64,000 bases of DNA from Curtobacterium sp. S6 (lineage in GTDB: Bacteria; Actinomycetota; Actinomycetes; Actinomycetales; Micrococcaceae): NCBI RefSeq assembly GCF_000710345.2, contig NZ_JHEL01000015.1, forward strand, positions 1,116,001 through 1,180,000. Reading direction: 5' to 3'. Below, in pieces: positions 34,579 to 43,002 of the stretch (its first letter is position 1; every line of letters begins with the position of its first letter). The notes under the pieces are model-generated. The model made no database searches. It was not told where the DNA came from and saw only the letters and a list, made by a program, of their open reading frames with translations. The translations under genes and the position numbers were made by a program.

Positions 34579-36243
34579 GTGGACTCTTTCACAGCCACCA
34601 CGACGGCCGTCGCCGGTTCGGTAGGCCTCACGGCGCTCGTCGCAACATTGCCACTGCTCACGTTCTTCATCATGCTGCTCGGGGTGAAAGCCCGGGCGCA
34701 TGTTTCCGCGCTCAGCGCCCTGCTGGTCTCGCTCCTGGTCGCCTGGATCGGCTTTCACATGCCGATAGGGCTGGCGCTGCTATCCGGCACGCAGGGCCTC
34801 GCCTATGGCGCTTTTCCCATCGTCTGGATCATCGTCACGGCGCTGTGGTTCTACCAGATCACGGTGGAATCGGGCCGGTTTGAGGACCTTCGGCTCACCT
34901 TTGACCGAATCGGCGGCGGCGACGTCCGCATCCAGGCCATCCTCATCGCCTTCTGTTTCGGAGGGCTTTTGGAGGCCCTCGCCGGTTTCGGCGCACCCGT
35001 GGCCATTACCGCCACCATGATCCTCGCCCTGGGGATCCTTCCCCTCCGGGCGGCCGTGGTGGTCTTGGTGGCCAACACGGCCCCCGTAGCCTTCGGGGCG
35101 CTGGCGATCCCGATCACGACCGCGGGAACGCTGACCAAAGAGGACCCGGCCCATATCGGCGCCATCGTGGGGCACCAGGCCCCCTTCGTGGCCCTCATCG
35201 TCCCGATGATCCTGTTGTGGCTCCTGGATGGGTTCCGCGGCATCAAGGACGCCTGGCCGGCCGCGATCGTCATTGGCGGCTCCTTCGCGATCGCGCAGTG
35301 GTGGTCGTCGACGTACTTCTCCTACGAGTTGACCGACATCGTCGCTTGCCTGGTCTCCATGGGCGTCGCGGTGGTCTTCCTCAAGTTCTGGAAGCCCCGT
35401 GGGGCCGAAGGTTTCCGCGAGCGCAACGACATCCCGACGCCGCCTCGTTCCTCGGGGCTCCAGCCCGGCCGCGTCTGGATGGCCCTGCTTCCCTACGTGG
35501 TGGTCGTCGCGGTCTTCGCGATCGGCAAGCTCTGGAAAGCCGGAGTGGATCTCCCGGCGCTCCTGGCCAAAACCGACCTCAAGGTTCCGTGGCCGGTCAT
35601 CTCGGACCATATCCTCGGTTCGAACGGGACCCCCATCTCGGGGGCCGTCTACAAGTTCCAGTGGTTGTCCAACCCCGGCACCATGCTCCTGATCGCCGGT
35701 CTGCTCGTGACCATCCTGTACGGAATCTTCAACGAGAAGGGCCGCTATCGTTTGGGCTTCGGGCACGCCGTCGCGCAGCTGTGGACCTGTTTCTACAAGA
35801 TGCGGTGGTCCGCGCTGACCATCGTGTCGGTCTTGGCGCTGGCATACGTCATGAATTTCTCGGGCCAGACGGTGGCCATCGGAACCTTCCTCGCCTCGTT
35901 GGGTGGGATCTTCGCGTTCCTTTCGCCGACCCTTGGCTGGCTCGGAACCGCGGTGACCGGCTCGGACACCTCGGCCAATGCGCTGTTCTCCAATCTGCAA
36001 CACACGGCGGCGCAGAATGCCGGGCTCGACCCGAATCTCATGCTCGCCGCCAACTCGAGCGGCGGCGTGGTGGGCAAGATGGTCTCCCCGCAGTCTCTCG
36101 CGATCGCGGCGACCGCCGTGGGGATGGAAGGCCGGGAGTCGGACATCTTCAAGAAGGTCGTCCCGTGGTCCGTCGCCATGTTGGTCGTCATCTGCCTGCT
36201 GGTATTCCTCCAGTCGAACGTGCTGTCCTGGATGCTTCCCTAG
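34579..36243 (+). CDS. lctP: L-lactate permease
   Basis: A 554-residue LctP-family symporter with about 12-14 hydrophobic segments. Family signatures include 'IAFCFGGLLEALAGFGAPVA' (~residues 122-141), 'VLVANTAPVAFGALAIPI', and near the C-terminus 'TAVTGSDTSANALFSNLQ' and 'ANSSGGVVGKMVSPQSLAIA'. It imports lactate (possibly glycolate) with protons. GTG 34579 follows AAGGAG at 5 nt, a strong ribosome site. The gene is followed after 34 nt by lldR in the same direction, so the regulator controls its own operon. Confidence 0.95.
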   Translation: MDSFTATTTAVAGSVGLTALVATLPLLTFFIMLLGVKARAHVSALSALLVSLLVAWIGFHMPIGLALLSGTQGLAYGAFPIVWIIVTALWFYQITVESGRFEDLRLTFDRIGGGDVRIQAILIAFCFGGLLEALAGFGAPVAITATMILALGILPLRAAVVVLVANTAPVAFGALAIPITTAGTLTKEDPAHIGAIVGHQAPFVALIVPMILLWLLDGFRGIKDAWPAAIVIGGSFAIAQWWSSTYFSYELTDIVACLVSMGVAVVFLKFWKPRGAEGFRERNDIPTPPRSSGLQPGRVWMALLPYVVVVAVFAIGKLWKAGVDLPALLAKTDLKVPWPVISDHILGSNGTPISGAVYKFQWLSNPGTMLLIAGLLVTILYGIFNEKGRYRLGFGHAVAQLWTCFYKMRWSALTIVSVLALAYVMNFSGQTVAIGTFLASLGGIFAFLSPTLGWLGTAVTGSDTSANALFSNLQHTAAQNAGLDPNLMLAANSSGGVVGKMVSPQSLAIAATAVGMEGRESDIFKKVVPWSVAMLVVICLLVFLQSNVLSWMLP

Positions 36244-36277
36244 TCAGATGGGTGTTCTCACCGTCTAAGGTGAGCAT

Positions 36278-37009
36278 GTGGAAAATAAGACCTACAGCAT
36301 TATCGTCCAGACCCTCGAGGAGAAGCTCCGCACCGGCGAGCTCACCGTCGGAGATCGTCTTCCCTCCGAAAGGGCGCTCGCGGAGCAGTTCGGAATTTCC
36401 CGGGCGTCGGTTCGCGAAGGCATTCGCGTCCTCGACGCCATGGGTCTGGTGCGATCCGGCGTAGGTTCCGGCCCCGGCGCGGGGGCGGTCGTGGTCTCAG
36501 AGCCCTCGGCCGCCCTTGGCTGGGGCCTTCGCATGCACCTGGCCTCGCGCTTCCTCCCGGTGCACGACGTCGTCACGACCCGCGAACAGCTCGAATCTCA
36601 GGCCGCCGCGGACGCCGCCGCGAGGTGGTCCGGGACCTCGGACAAGGTGGTCATCACCCGCGCCACCCGGTGCCTGGAAGAGTTGGACGATCCTTCGATC
36701 CCGGACGCACAATTCCACGAGCTCGACGCGCAGTTTCACCTGCTCATCTCCAGCCTGAGCGGCAACGTGGTGGTCACGACGATTCTCGACTCGCTCCGCC
36801 AGGCCACGGTGGGCTACGTCCAGGAGGCCGTGCCCAGGCTCGACGATTGGTCCAAGGTCAAGGCGCATCTGCAGGATCAGCACCGGGGAATCCTCGCCGC
36901 GGTGACGGATCGGGCGCCCGAACTCGCCGCCGAGCGGGTTCGGGCCCACATCCGGTGGTTCTACGGGGTGGCCTACGCCGAGAATTCCAGCCCGGTGAGC
37001 TTTTCGTAG
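36278..37009 (+). CDS. lldR: FadR/GntR-family lactate regulator LldR
   Basis: A 243-residue regulator: N-terminal winged helix ('RLPSERALAEQFGISRASVR', ~residues 29-48) and a C-terminal FCD domain, whose metal-binding histidines can be seen in 'FHELDAQFHLLI', 'QDQHRGIL' and 'RAHIRWF'. LldR represses lactate genes until L-lactate binds. GTG 36278 follows AAGGTGA. A small dyad CTCACC/GGTGAG (36257-36262, 36269-36274) covers the ribosome site and could limit translation. Its 3' end overlaps the convergent purC by 37 nt. Confidence 0.9.
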   Translation: MENKTYSIIVQTLEEKLRTGELTVGDRLPSERALAEQFGISRASVREGIRVLDAMGLVRSGVGSGPGAGAVVVSEPSAALGWGLRMHLASRFLPVHDVVTTREQLESQAAADAAARWSGTSDKVVITRATRCLEELDDPSIPDAQFHELDAQFHLLISSLSGNVVVTTILDSLRQATVGYVQEAVPRLDDWSKVKAHLQDQHRGILAAVTDRAPELAAERVRAHIRWFYGVAYAENSSPVSFS

Positions 37010-37896
37010 GCTTCCACGTAACGAGCGCGGGTCTTGTCCACGATCTCTTGCGGCAGCTCCGGCGGCGGCGTCGTGCCGTCCCATCCCGAGGCATCCGAGG
37101 TCAGCCAGTCGCGGACGAATTGTTTGTCGAAGCTCGCTTGGGGCCGGCCCGGCTCCCACTGTTGACCGTCCCAGAACCTCGAGGAGTCCGGGGTCAGCAC
37201 CTCGTCTCCCAAAGTGACCTCGCCGAAGTAGGAGTCGAGACCGAACTCGACCTTGGTGTCGGCCAGGATGATTCCCCGCTCGCGCGCGATCCTCTCGGCG
37301 GTCGAGTAGATGTACAGCGTGAGCTCTCGGACTCGCTCGCCCATCGCGCGGCCGACGGCGTCCGTCATCTCCTCATAGGTGATCGCTTCGTCGTGCTCCC
37401 CCACCTCGGCCTTGCCGGTCGGGGTGAAGATCGGCTCCTCGAGGCGCGAACCGTCGACGAGCCCGTCCGGCAGCCCGAGGCCGCACACGGTCCCGGAGCG
37501 CTGGTACTCCTTCAGCCCGGTGCCGGTCAGGTAGCCGCGCGCGATGCATTCGACCGGGAACATCGACAGGGACTTGCAGATCATCGCCCGGCCGGCGACC
37601 TCATCGGGAACATTGGTCGACAAAACATGGTTGGGGACCTGATCCAGCTGGTCGAACCACCACAGGCTCAGTTGGGTCAAGATCTTTCCCTTGTCCGGGA
37701 TGATCGTCGGCAGGACATGATCGAAGGCGCTGATCCTGTCCGTTGCGACGACCATGACCGACCCGGCTCGCGCCTGCGCATTATTCGAGATCGAACAGCC
37801 AACCACGTCGTTGCCCTCGGCCGGTACATACAGGTCTCGGACCTTACCGGAATAGATGTGTTTCCAGCCGGGAATCTCGGTGGGCTCTGGGGACAT
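36973..37896 (-). CDS. purC: Phosphoribosylaminoimidazole-succinocarboxamide synthase
   Basis: SAICAR synthetase of purine biosynthesis, 307 residues. 'IYSGKVRDLYVP' (~residues 14-25, ATP site), 'VVATDRISAFDHVLP', 'ARGYLTGTGLKEYQRSG', 'ILADTKVEFGLD' and 'LGDEVLTPDSSRFWD' are the family motifs. ATG 37896 follows AGGAG at 8 nt; the long open frame upstream is antisense shadow of purD. The C-terminus overlaps the end of lldR on the other strand. It lies 73 nt downstream of purD, separated by a palindrome. Confidence 0.95.
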   Translation of the reverse strand: MSPEPTEIPGWKHIYSGKVRDLYVPAEGNDVVGCSISNNAQARAGSVMVVATDRISAFDHVLPTIIPDKGKILTQLSLWWFDQLDQVPNHVLSTNVPDEVAGRAMICKSLSMFPVECIARGYLTGTGLKEYQRSGTVCGLGLPDGLVDGSRLEEPIFTPTGKAEVGEHDEAITYEEMTDAVGRAMGERVRELTLYIYSTAERIARERGIILADTKVEFGLDSYFGEVTLGDEVLTPDSSRFWDGQQWEPGRPQASFDKQFVRDWLTSDASGWDGTTPPPELPQEIVDKTRARYVEAYEKLTGLEFSA

Positions 37897-37924
37897 GCGG
37901 TGCGCTCCTGGGGTGTGTGAGTGA

Positions 37925-37944
37925 TGTGCGGCCCGGGCCGCACA
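37925..37944. repeat. 20-nt palindrome between purD and purC
   Basis: TGTGCGGCCCGGGCCGCACA is a perfect palindrome in the 73-nt purD-purC gap. On RNA it would be a very stable hairpin, perhaps limiting read-through from purD into purC or protecting the upstream message. No T-run follows. Confidence 0.55.
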
Positions 37945-37969
37945 CGCGCGGCCCGATGTGTGATGAGCT

Positions 37970-39262
37970 TTACGTGGTGGGAATCGCGATCTCGCCGGCG
38001 GCGGCTCGCTGGGCGATATCGGTGCGGTATTGCGCACCGTCCCACGAGATCGTGGCGACGCCCTGATAGGCCTTGGCTCGGGCATCGGCGAGGTCTTCTC
38101 CGAGCGCCACGACCGCCAGCACCCGGCCGCCATGAGTGACCACGGTCTCTTCGCCAGCCGCGTCGACGGCGCGTCGGGTCCCGGCGTGGAGCACCGTGAC
38201 GTCCTCCAGCCCCTTGGCTTCCTCGAGCCCCCGGATCGCGTCGCCCTTGCGCGGCGCATCGGGATAATCGGCGGCCGCCATCACGACGCCGACGGCCGTG
38301 CGCAGGTCCCAGCGGAGGGACTCGCGGCCGTCGAGCTCGCCGTTGGCCGCCGCGAGAAGAAGCTGGCCCAGGGGCGTCTTCAACCGGGCAAGAACTGCCT
38401 GCGTCTCGGGGTCGCCAAAGCGGGCGTTGAATTCGATGACCCGCAGTCCCCTGCTGGTGATCGCGAGCCCGCAATACAGCACCCCGACGAACGGCGTTCC
38501 CCGCTGGGCCATGACATCCACGGTGGGTTGCGCCACGCGGCGGACGACGTCGTCGGTGAAGTCCTCCGGAAGCCACGGCAGAGGCGTATACGCGCCCATC
38601 CCCCCGGTATTCGGGCCCTCGTCACGGTCAAAGATCCGCTTGAAGTCCTGAGCGGGCGTGAGCGGAACGGTGCGTCGGCCATCGCAGATCACGAACAGCG
38701 AGACCTCGGGACCGTCCAGGTATTCCTCGATCACCACCGTGGATCCCGCCGAGAAACAGGCTTGGGCGTGAGCCATCGCCTCGTGACGATCCTCGGTGAC
38801 GACGACCCCCTTGCCGGCGGCGAGACCGTCGTCCTTGACGACGTAGGGCGGGCCGAAGGCGTCGAGGCATTCTTCGACCGTCGCGGCATCGTGGGCGACG
38901 CGGGACATGGCCGTGGGAACGTTTGCCTCGGCCATGATCTCCTTGGCGAATGCCTTGGACCCCTCCAGCCGGGCCGCGGCGGCGTCGGGCCCGAACACGG
39001 GGAATCCCGCCTCCCGGAGGGCGTCGGCGACGCCGGCCACCAAAGGAGCCTCGGGTCCGATGACCACGAGGTCGGCCTCGATCCGCTCCGCGAGCGCCGT
39101 GGATTCCTCGGGACTGTTCGCGTCGATGGAATGGGTCGGAACGATCTCCGAGATCCCCGCGTTACCCGGAGCCGAATGCACCTCCGATACGGCGGGATCG
39201 CGCAGGAGCGCAGTAATGATCGCGTGCTCTCGCCCACCGGGGCCAAGGACTAAAACCTTCAT
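37970..39262 (-). CDS. purD: Phosphoribosylamine-glycine ligase
   Basis: GAR synthetase, 430 residues, the ATP-grasp enzyme of the second purine step. '[20 protein letters not shown]' starts the N-domain; '[15 protein letters not shown]' and '[20 protein letters not shown]' follow; ATP-grasp '[15 protein letters not shown]' (~residues 138-152), '[17 protein letters not shown]' and '[17 protein letters not shown]' bind nucleotide and metal. Start ATG 39262 is clear. The 160-nt gap to the divergent asparaginase gene must hold both promoters. Confidence 0.96.
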   Translation of the reverse strand: MKVLVLGPGGREHAIITALLRDPAVSEVHSAPGNAGISEIVPTHSIDANSPEESTALAERIEADLVVIGPEAPLVAGVADALREAGFPVFGPDAAAARLEGSKAFAKEIMAEANVPTAMSRVAHDAATVEECLDAFGPPYVVKDDGLAAGKGVVVTEDRHEAMAHAQACFSAGSTVVIEEYLDGPEVSLFVICDGRRTVPLTPAQDFKRIFDRDEGPNTGGMGAYTPLPWLPEDFTDDVVRRVAQPTVDVMAQRGTPFVGVLYCGLAITSRGLRVIEFNARFGDPETQAVLARLKTPLGQLLLAAANGELDGRESLRWDLRTAVGVVMAAADYPDAPRKGDAIRGLEEAKGLEDVTVLHAGTRRAVDAAGEETVVTHGGRVLAVVALGEDLADARAKAYQGVATISWDGAQYRTDIAQRAAAGEIAIPTT

Positions 39263-39422
39263 AGAGCAACAATAACGAAAAGGTCACGAACACGAGCCAC
39301 CGACCGTTTCGCGAACCGACATATCCCACCGGAAGTGAGGGGAATCATCCGGATCCCCCGGATTCGGCATCCCGTCGCGTCGGGGCCCGGTGACCTCCGA
39401 GGCCACGTGGAAGAATGCTCGC

Positions 39423-40439
39423 ATGGAGACTTTCAGCGCAGACAGGGCGGCCGAGCTGGCCGTCGTCGAACGAAGCGGTTTCGTGGAGTCGCGCCACCTC
39501 GGCGCCGCGGCGGTGATATCGCCGGAGGGCGAACTGGTCCGCAGCCTGGGCGACTCGCACGCCGCCATCTATCCGCGCTCCGCCCTGAAGCCGTTCCAGG
39601 CCATCGCGTCCCTCAAGGCTGGTGCCGCCCTGCGAGGCGCCCAGATCGCGATCGCCGCGGGCTCGCACGAGGGATCCTTCGAACAGATGCGGGTCGTCGC
39701 CGAGATCCTGGCCTCCGCGGGTCTCTCGCCGGAGGACCTGCGGTGTCCCGCGGCGTACCCCAAGGACGACGCCGCCCGCGCCTACCTCGTGACGCACGAG
39801 ACTGGCAAGCGACGCATCGCGTTCAACTGCTCCGGTAAACACGCCGCATTCCTTGCGGCGTGCGTCCACAACGGATGGGACACCGAGACCTATCTCGACC
39901 CGGATCACCCCCTGCAGCGCCTCGTGATCGAGACCGTGGAGGAAGTGACCGGCGAGGCCGTCCAACACGTCGGCATCGATGGCTGCGGTGCGCCCGTCAC
40001 GGCCTTCAGCCTCAACGGGCTCGCCCAGGCCTACGCCACGCTCGGCGCCGGGATCCGCAACATGTCCGCGGACGCCCGGATCGCGACCATGGCCACGGCC
40101 ATGAACGACTACCCGGAGATGGTCCAGAACCACGGCAGACCAAACACCCTCGTCATGGAGGAGCTCGACGCCGTGGCGAAGTTCGGCGCCGAAGGAATCC
40201 TGGCCATCGGGACCCGCGAGGGCGCGGGCGTGGCGGTCAAGGCCTTGGACGGCTCCCCGCGCGCCGTCACCAAGGTCGCGTTGAGCCTCCTGTCCGAGCA
40301 AGGATACGTGGATCCCGAGACGGCCGAAGAGCTCATCCAACGCACCACCCCTCCCATCACGGGGGCGGATCGGACGGTAGGCGAGATTCGCCTCGGCTCC
40401 GCCTTCGATCGGGACCCGGCGCCGAGGACCGAGGGCTGA
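39423..40439 (+). CDS. L-asparaginase (type II, Rhizobium etli class)
   Basis: A 338-residue member of the class 3 asparaginase family (ReAII/AsnA of Rhizobium), unrelated to the classical two-domain enzyme. Motifs: 'VERSGFVESRHLGAA', 'YPRSALKPFQAIASL' with the Ser-x-x-Lys pair, 'AAGSHEGSFEQM', 'FNCSGKHAAFLAACV' (Ser/Lys/Cys site), 'GIDGCGAPV'. It hydrolyses asparagine to aspartate and ammonia; aspartate feeds the neighbouring pur pathway (PurC substrate), though the link is inferred. ATG 39423 (METFSADR) is preferred to 39390. The next gene begins 3 nt after the stop. Confidence 0.87.
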   Translation: METFSADRAAELAVVERSGFVESRHLGAAAVISPEGELVRSLGDSHAAIYPRSALKPFQAIASLKAGAALRGAQIAIAAGSHEGSFEQMRVVAEILASAGLSPEDLRCPAAYPKDDAARAYLVTHETGKRRIAFNCSGKHAAFLAACVHNGWDTETYLDPDHPLQRLVIETVEEVTGEAVQHVGIDGCGAPVTAFSLNGLAQAYATLGAGIRNMSADARIATMATAMNDYPEMVQNHGRPNTLVMEELDAVAKFGAEGILAIGTREGAGVAVKALDGSPRAVTKVALSLLSEQGYVDPETAEELIQRTTPPITGADRTVGEIRLGSAFDRDPAPRTEG

Positions 40440-40442
40440 ACC

Positions 40443-40853
40443 ATGGCCGGACGCAAAATCTCCGACGACGCCGGGCTCGCGGCCATCCGCTCCTGGGAAC
40501 GGGATCCGGAGGCCATCGACCGTAAGACGCGGGCCACCGCGGTCCGCTACGCCCTGGAAGAGTTGGCGCACCGAGCGCCGGGAAACTCGGTCGAGGTGAG
40601 GGTCCCTCCCTTCGGCGTGACGCAGGCCATCGAGGGGCCACGCCACACGCGCGGGACCCCGGCAAACGTGGTCGAGACCTCGGCCGAGACCTGGCTCGGG
40701 CTCGTCACCGGCCGCTTGAGCTGGGAGGAAGCGCGCACCGGAGGGTCCGTGGACGCCTCGGGGAATCGCAGCGACATCTCCGCCTTGCTCCCGCTGTTTG
40801 CGACCCGCGTCTCGATGAAGCGCTCGGCGGAAAAAGGTACCCTGAAAAAATGA
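40443..40853 (+). CDS. Sterol carrier family protein
   Basis: A 136-residue protein of the actinobacterial SCP2-like family found next to purF. 'RYALEELAHRAPGNSVEVRVPPFGVTQAIEGP' (split) and 'VVETSAETWLGLVTGRLSWEEA' resemble the SCP2 fold's terminal helices, and 'SGNRSDISALLPL' closes it. It probably binds a hydrophobic ligand; the true function is unknown. Stop overlaps the next ATG by 4 nt. Confidence 0.75.
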   Translation: MAGRKISDDAGLAAIRSWERDPEAIDRKTRATAVRYALEELAHRAPGNSVEVRVPPFGVTQAIEGPRHTRGTPANVVETSAETWLGLVTGRLSWEEARTGGSVDASGNRSDISALLPLFATRVSMKRSAEKGTLKK

Positions 40854-41212
40854 CCGATTCCCCGTCTGCCACCAACGGTTCCACCGCATCGTCAGCTTCC
40901 GACGACCCCGAGGACCTTTCGCCCGACCGCGGCCCTGACGAGCGCGAGATTGTGGTTCGCCGGGCGCCCTCGGTCATCGCTTTCCTCGTGACGGGCCTGA
41001 TCTTGGGTCTCATCGTCGCCGGGGTGTCCACGATCCTCGGCCCGCCGGATCAGAAGTACACGGCGGGCGCGATTTTCGGCATGATGGCCGTCATCTTCGG
41101 CACGATCGGCGCCGTCGTGGGCGCCGTCGTGGGGCTCATCGCCGACCGGAGGTCACGCAAAAAGGCCCGGCGCTTCCGCGCCATCCGCATCGACGATGAC
41201 AGTCGGGAGTAA
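40850..41212 (+). CDS. Small membrane protein
   Basis: A 120-residue protein. An acidic N-terminal tail (residues 1-40), two hydrophobic helices ('VIAFLVTGLILGLIVAGVST' and 'AIFGMMAVIFGTIGAVVGAVV', the second with GxxxG-like spacing) and a basic tail ('RRSRKKARRFRAIRID'). I do not recognise a named family beyond conserved actinobacterial membrane proteins beside purF. ATG follows AAGG at 9 nt; the gene is coupled to the sterol carrier gene. Confidence 0.72.
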   Translation: MTDSPSATNGSTASSASDDPEDLSPDRGPDEREIVVRRAPSVIAFLVTGLILGLIVAGVSTILGPPDQKYTAGAIFGMMAVIFGTIGAVVGAVVGLIADRRSRKKARRFRAIRIDDDSRE

Positions 41213-41313
41213 TTCTTCGGCGCTGTCGGGAAGTCCCGATACACTAAAGGTTGTTCGCGTTACCCCGAAGCGGCACTGACGATCACACGGCCCATTTTAG
41301 GAAGAAGCTCTCC

Positions 41314-42960
41314 GTGATTCGACCCGACGGAAGACTGTCGCACGATCTCCACCCCGGGGAAAAGGCACCCCAGGATGAATGCGGGGTGTTCGGCGTCTGG
41401 GCCCCTGGGGAAGACGTCGCGACCCTGACCTATTTCGGTCTCTATGCCCTGCAACACCGCGGCCAAGAGTCGGCGGGCATCGCCACGAGCAACGGCGATC
41501 GCATCTCGGTCTACAAGGACCTCGGGCTGGTTTCCCAGGTATTCGACGAGACCATTTTGGGAACCCTCGGCGGGCACATGGCCATCGGCCACTGCCGCTA
41601 CGCCACCACGGGCGCGACGACCTGGGCCAACGCACAACCGACCCTCGGTTCCACCCCGCACGGCACGGTATCCCTCGCCCACAACGGCAATCTGACCAAT
41701 TCGGCCGACCTCTACGACCGACTCATCGATAAATCGGGATTCCCCTCGGCCGGTGAGGTCGCGCAGGGAAACACCACCGACACCGCGTTGGTGACCTCCC
41801 TCTTGGCCGAGCACCCGCATGACTCGCTCGAGGAAGCCGCGATCGACCTGTTGCCGACGCTCAAGGGCGCCTTCTGCCTGACCTTCATGGACGAGACCAC
41901 GCTCTACGCGGCCCGCGACGCCTACGGGGTCCGGCCCCTGGTCCTCGGCCGGTTGGAGCGCGGCTGGGTCGTCGCTTCCGAGTCCGCCGCGCTGGACATC
42001 GTCGGCGCGAGCTACGTGCGCGACGTCGAGCCCGGGGAATTCATCGCGATCGACGAGGACGGCCTCCGGAGCCGACGGTTCGCCGAGGCGACGCCCGCCG
42101 GTTGCGTCTTCGAGCACGTCTACCTCTCCCGCCCCGACGCCGTGATTAATGGTCGGGCCGTCTACGAATCTCGCGTGGAGATGGGCCGTCAGCTCGCCCG
42201 CGAACATCGCGTCGAGGCGGACCTCGTCATGCCTACGCCGGAGTCGGGGGTTCCGGCGGCCATCGGATACGCCGAAGAATCGGGAATCCCCTACGGCAAC
42301 GGCCTGGTCAAGAACGCTTACGTCGGCCGAACCTTCATCCAGCCCACGCAGACCATGCGTCAGATGGGCATCAAGCTCAAACTGAACCCGCTTCGAACCG
42401 TCGTTGCCGGCAAACGCCTGGTCGTGGTGGACGACTCCATCGTCCGCGGAAATACGCAGCGGGCCCTGGTGCGCATGTTGCGCGAGGCCGGGGCGGCGGA
42501 AGTCCACGTGCGCATCTCCTCTCCCCCGGTCAAGTGGCCGTGCTTCTACGGCATCGACTTCGCCTCGCGCGCCGAGCTGATCGCCAACGGCATGTCCGTC
42601 GACGAGATCGGGGCGTCCATGGGCGCCGATTCGCTGGGGTACATCTCCGAGGACGGCATGATCGAGGCGACGGAGCAGCCGCGGGAGAAGCTCTGCACCG
42701 CGTGCTTCACCGGAAACTACCCGATCGAGCTGCCCGACGCCGATCGACTGGGCAAAAACCTCTTCGACGCGCATCGCTCGTCCGCCGCGACGAAGAATCC
42801 GGGCTCCCATCGTGCGCCGCGGTCCGGCCCGGCGCGTCCCGCCGGCCTGGCCCCGACCGCGGAGAGCCGCATGGCCCAGGGATCGACCTGCGAGCCCGGC
42901 CCGGACTCGGAGCTGGAGTCCCTGGTCCTGCCCGAGGACCGCACACCCCACGAGCAATAA
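41314..42960 (+). CDS. purF: Amidophosphoribosyltransferase
   Basis: First committed enzyme of purine synthesis, 548 residues: glutamine + PRPP to phosphoribosylamine. The N-terminal nucleophile is Cys23, after a 22-residue propeptide ending in Glu ('PQDECGVFGVW'), as in Fe-S type PurF; Fe-S ligand cysteines are likely in 'GCVFEHVYLSRPD', 'WPCFYGID' and 'LCTACFTGNYP'. The PRPP motif is VVVDDSIVRGNT. GTG 41314 is chosen as the only start that places the Cys correctly. The last ~60 residues are a Pro/Ala-rich extension. A 42-nt gap to purM suggests an operon. Confidence 0.95.
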   Translation: MIRPDGRLSHDLHPGEKAPQDECGVFGVWAPGEDVATLTYFGLYALQHRGQESAGIATSNGDRISVYKDLGLVSQVFDETILGTLGGHMAIGHCRYATTGATTWANAQPTLGSTPHGTVSLAHNGNLTNSADLYDRLIDKSGFPSAGEVAQGNTTDTALVTSLLAEHPHDSLEEAAIDLLPTLKGAFCLTFMDETTLYAARDAYGVRPLVLGRLERGWVVASESAALDIVGASYVRDVEPGEFIAIDEDGLRSRRFAEATPAGCVFEHVYLSRPDAVINGRAVYESRVEMGRQLAREHRVEADLVMPTPESGVPAAIGYAEESGIPYGNGLVKNAYVGRTFIQPTQTMRQMGIKLKLNPLRTVVAGKRLVVVDDSIVRGNTQRALVRMLREAGAAEVHVRISSPPVKWPCFYGIDFASRAELIANGMSVDEIGASMGADSLGYISEDGMIEATEQPREKLCTACFTGNYPIELPDADRLGKNLFDAHRSSAATKNPGSHRAPRSGPARPAGLAPTAESRMAQGSTCEPGPDSELESLVLPEDRTPHEQ

Positions 42961-43002
42961 CCCCTCGAACGATCCACGATCACCGACCCTGAAGGACCAC
43001 CG

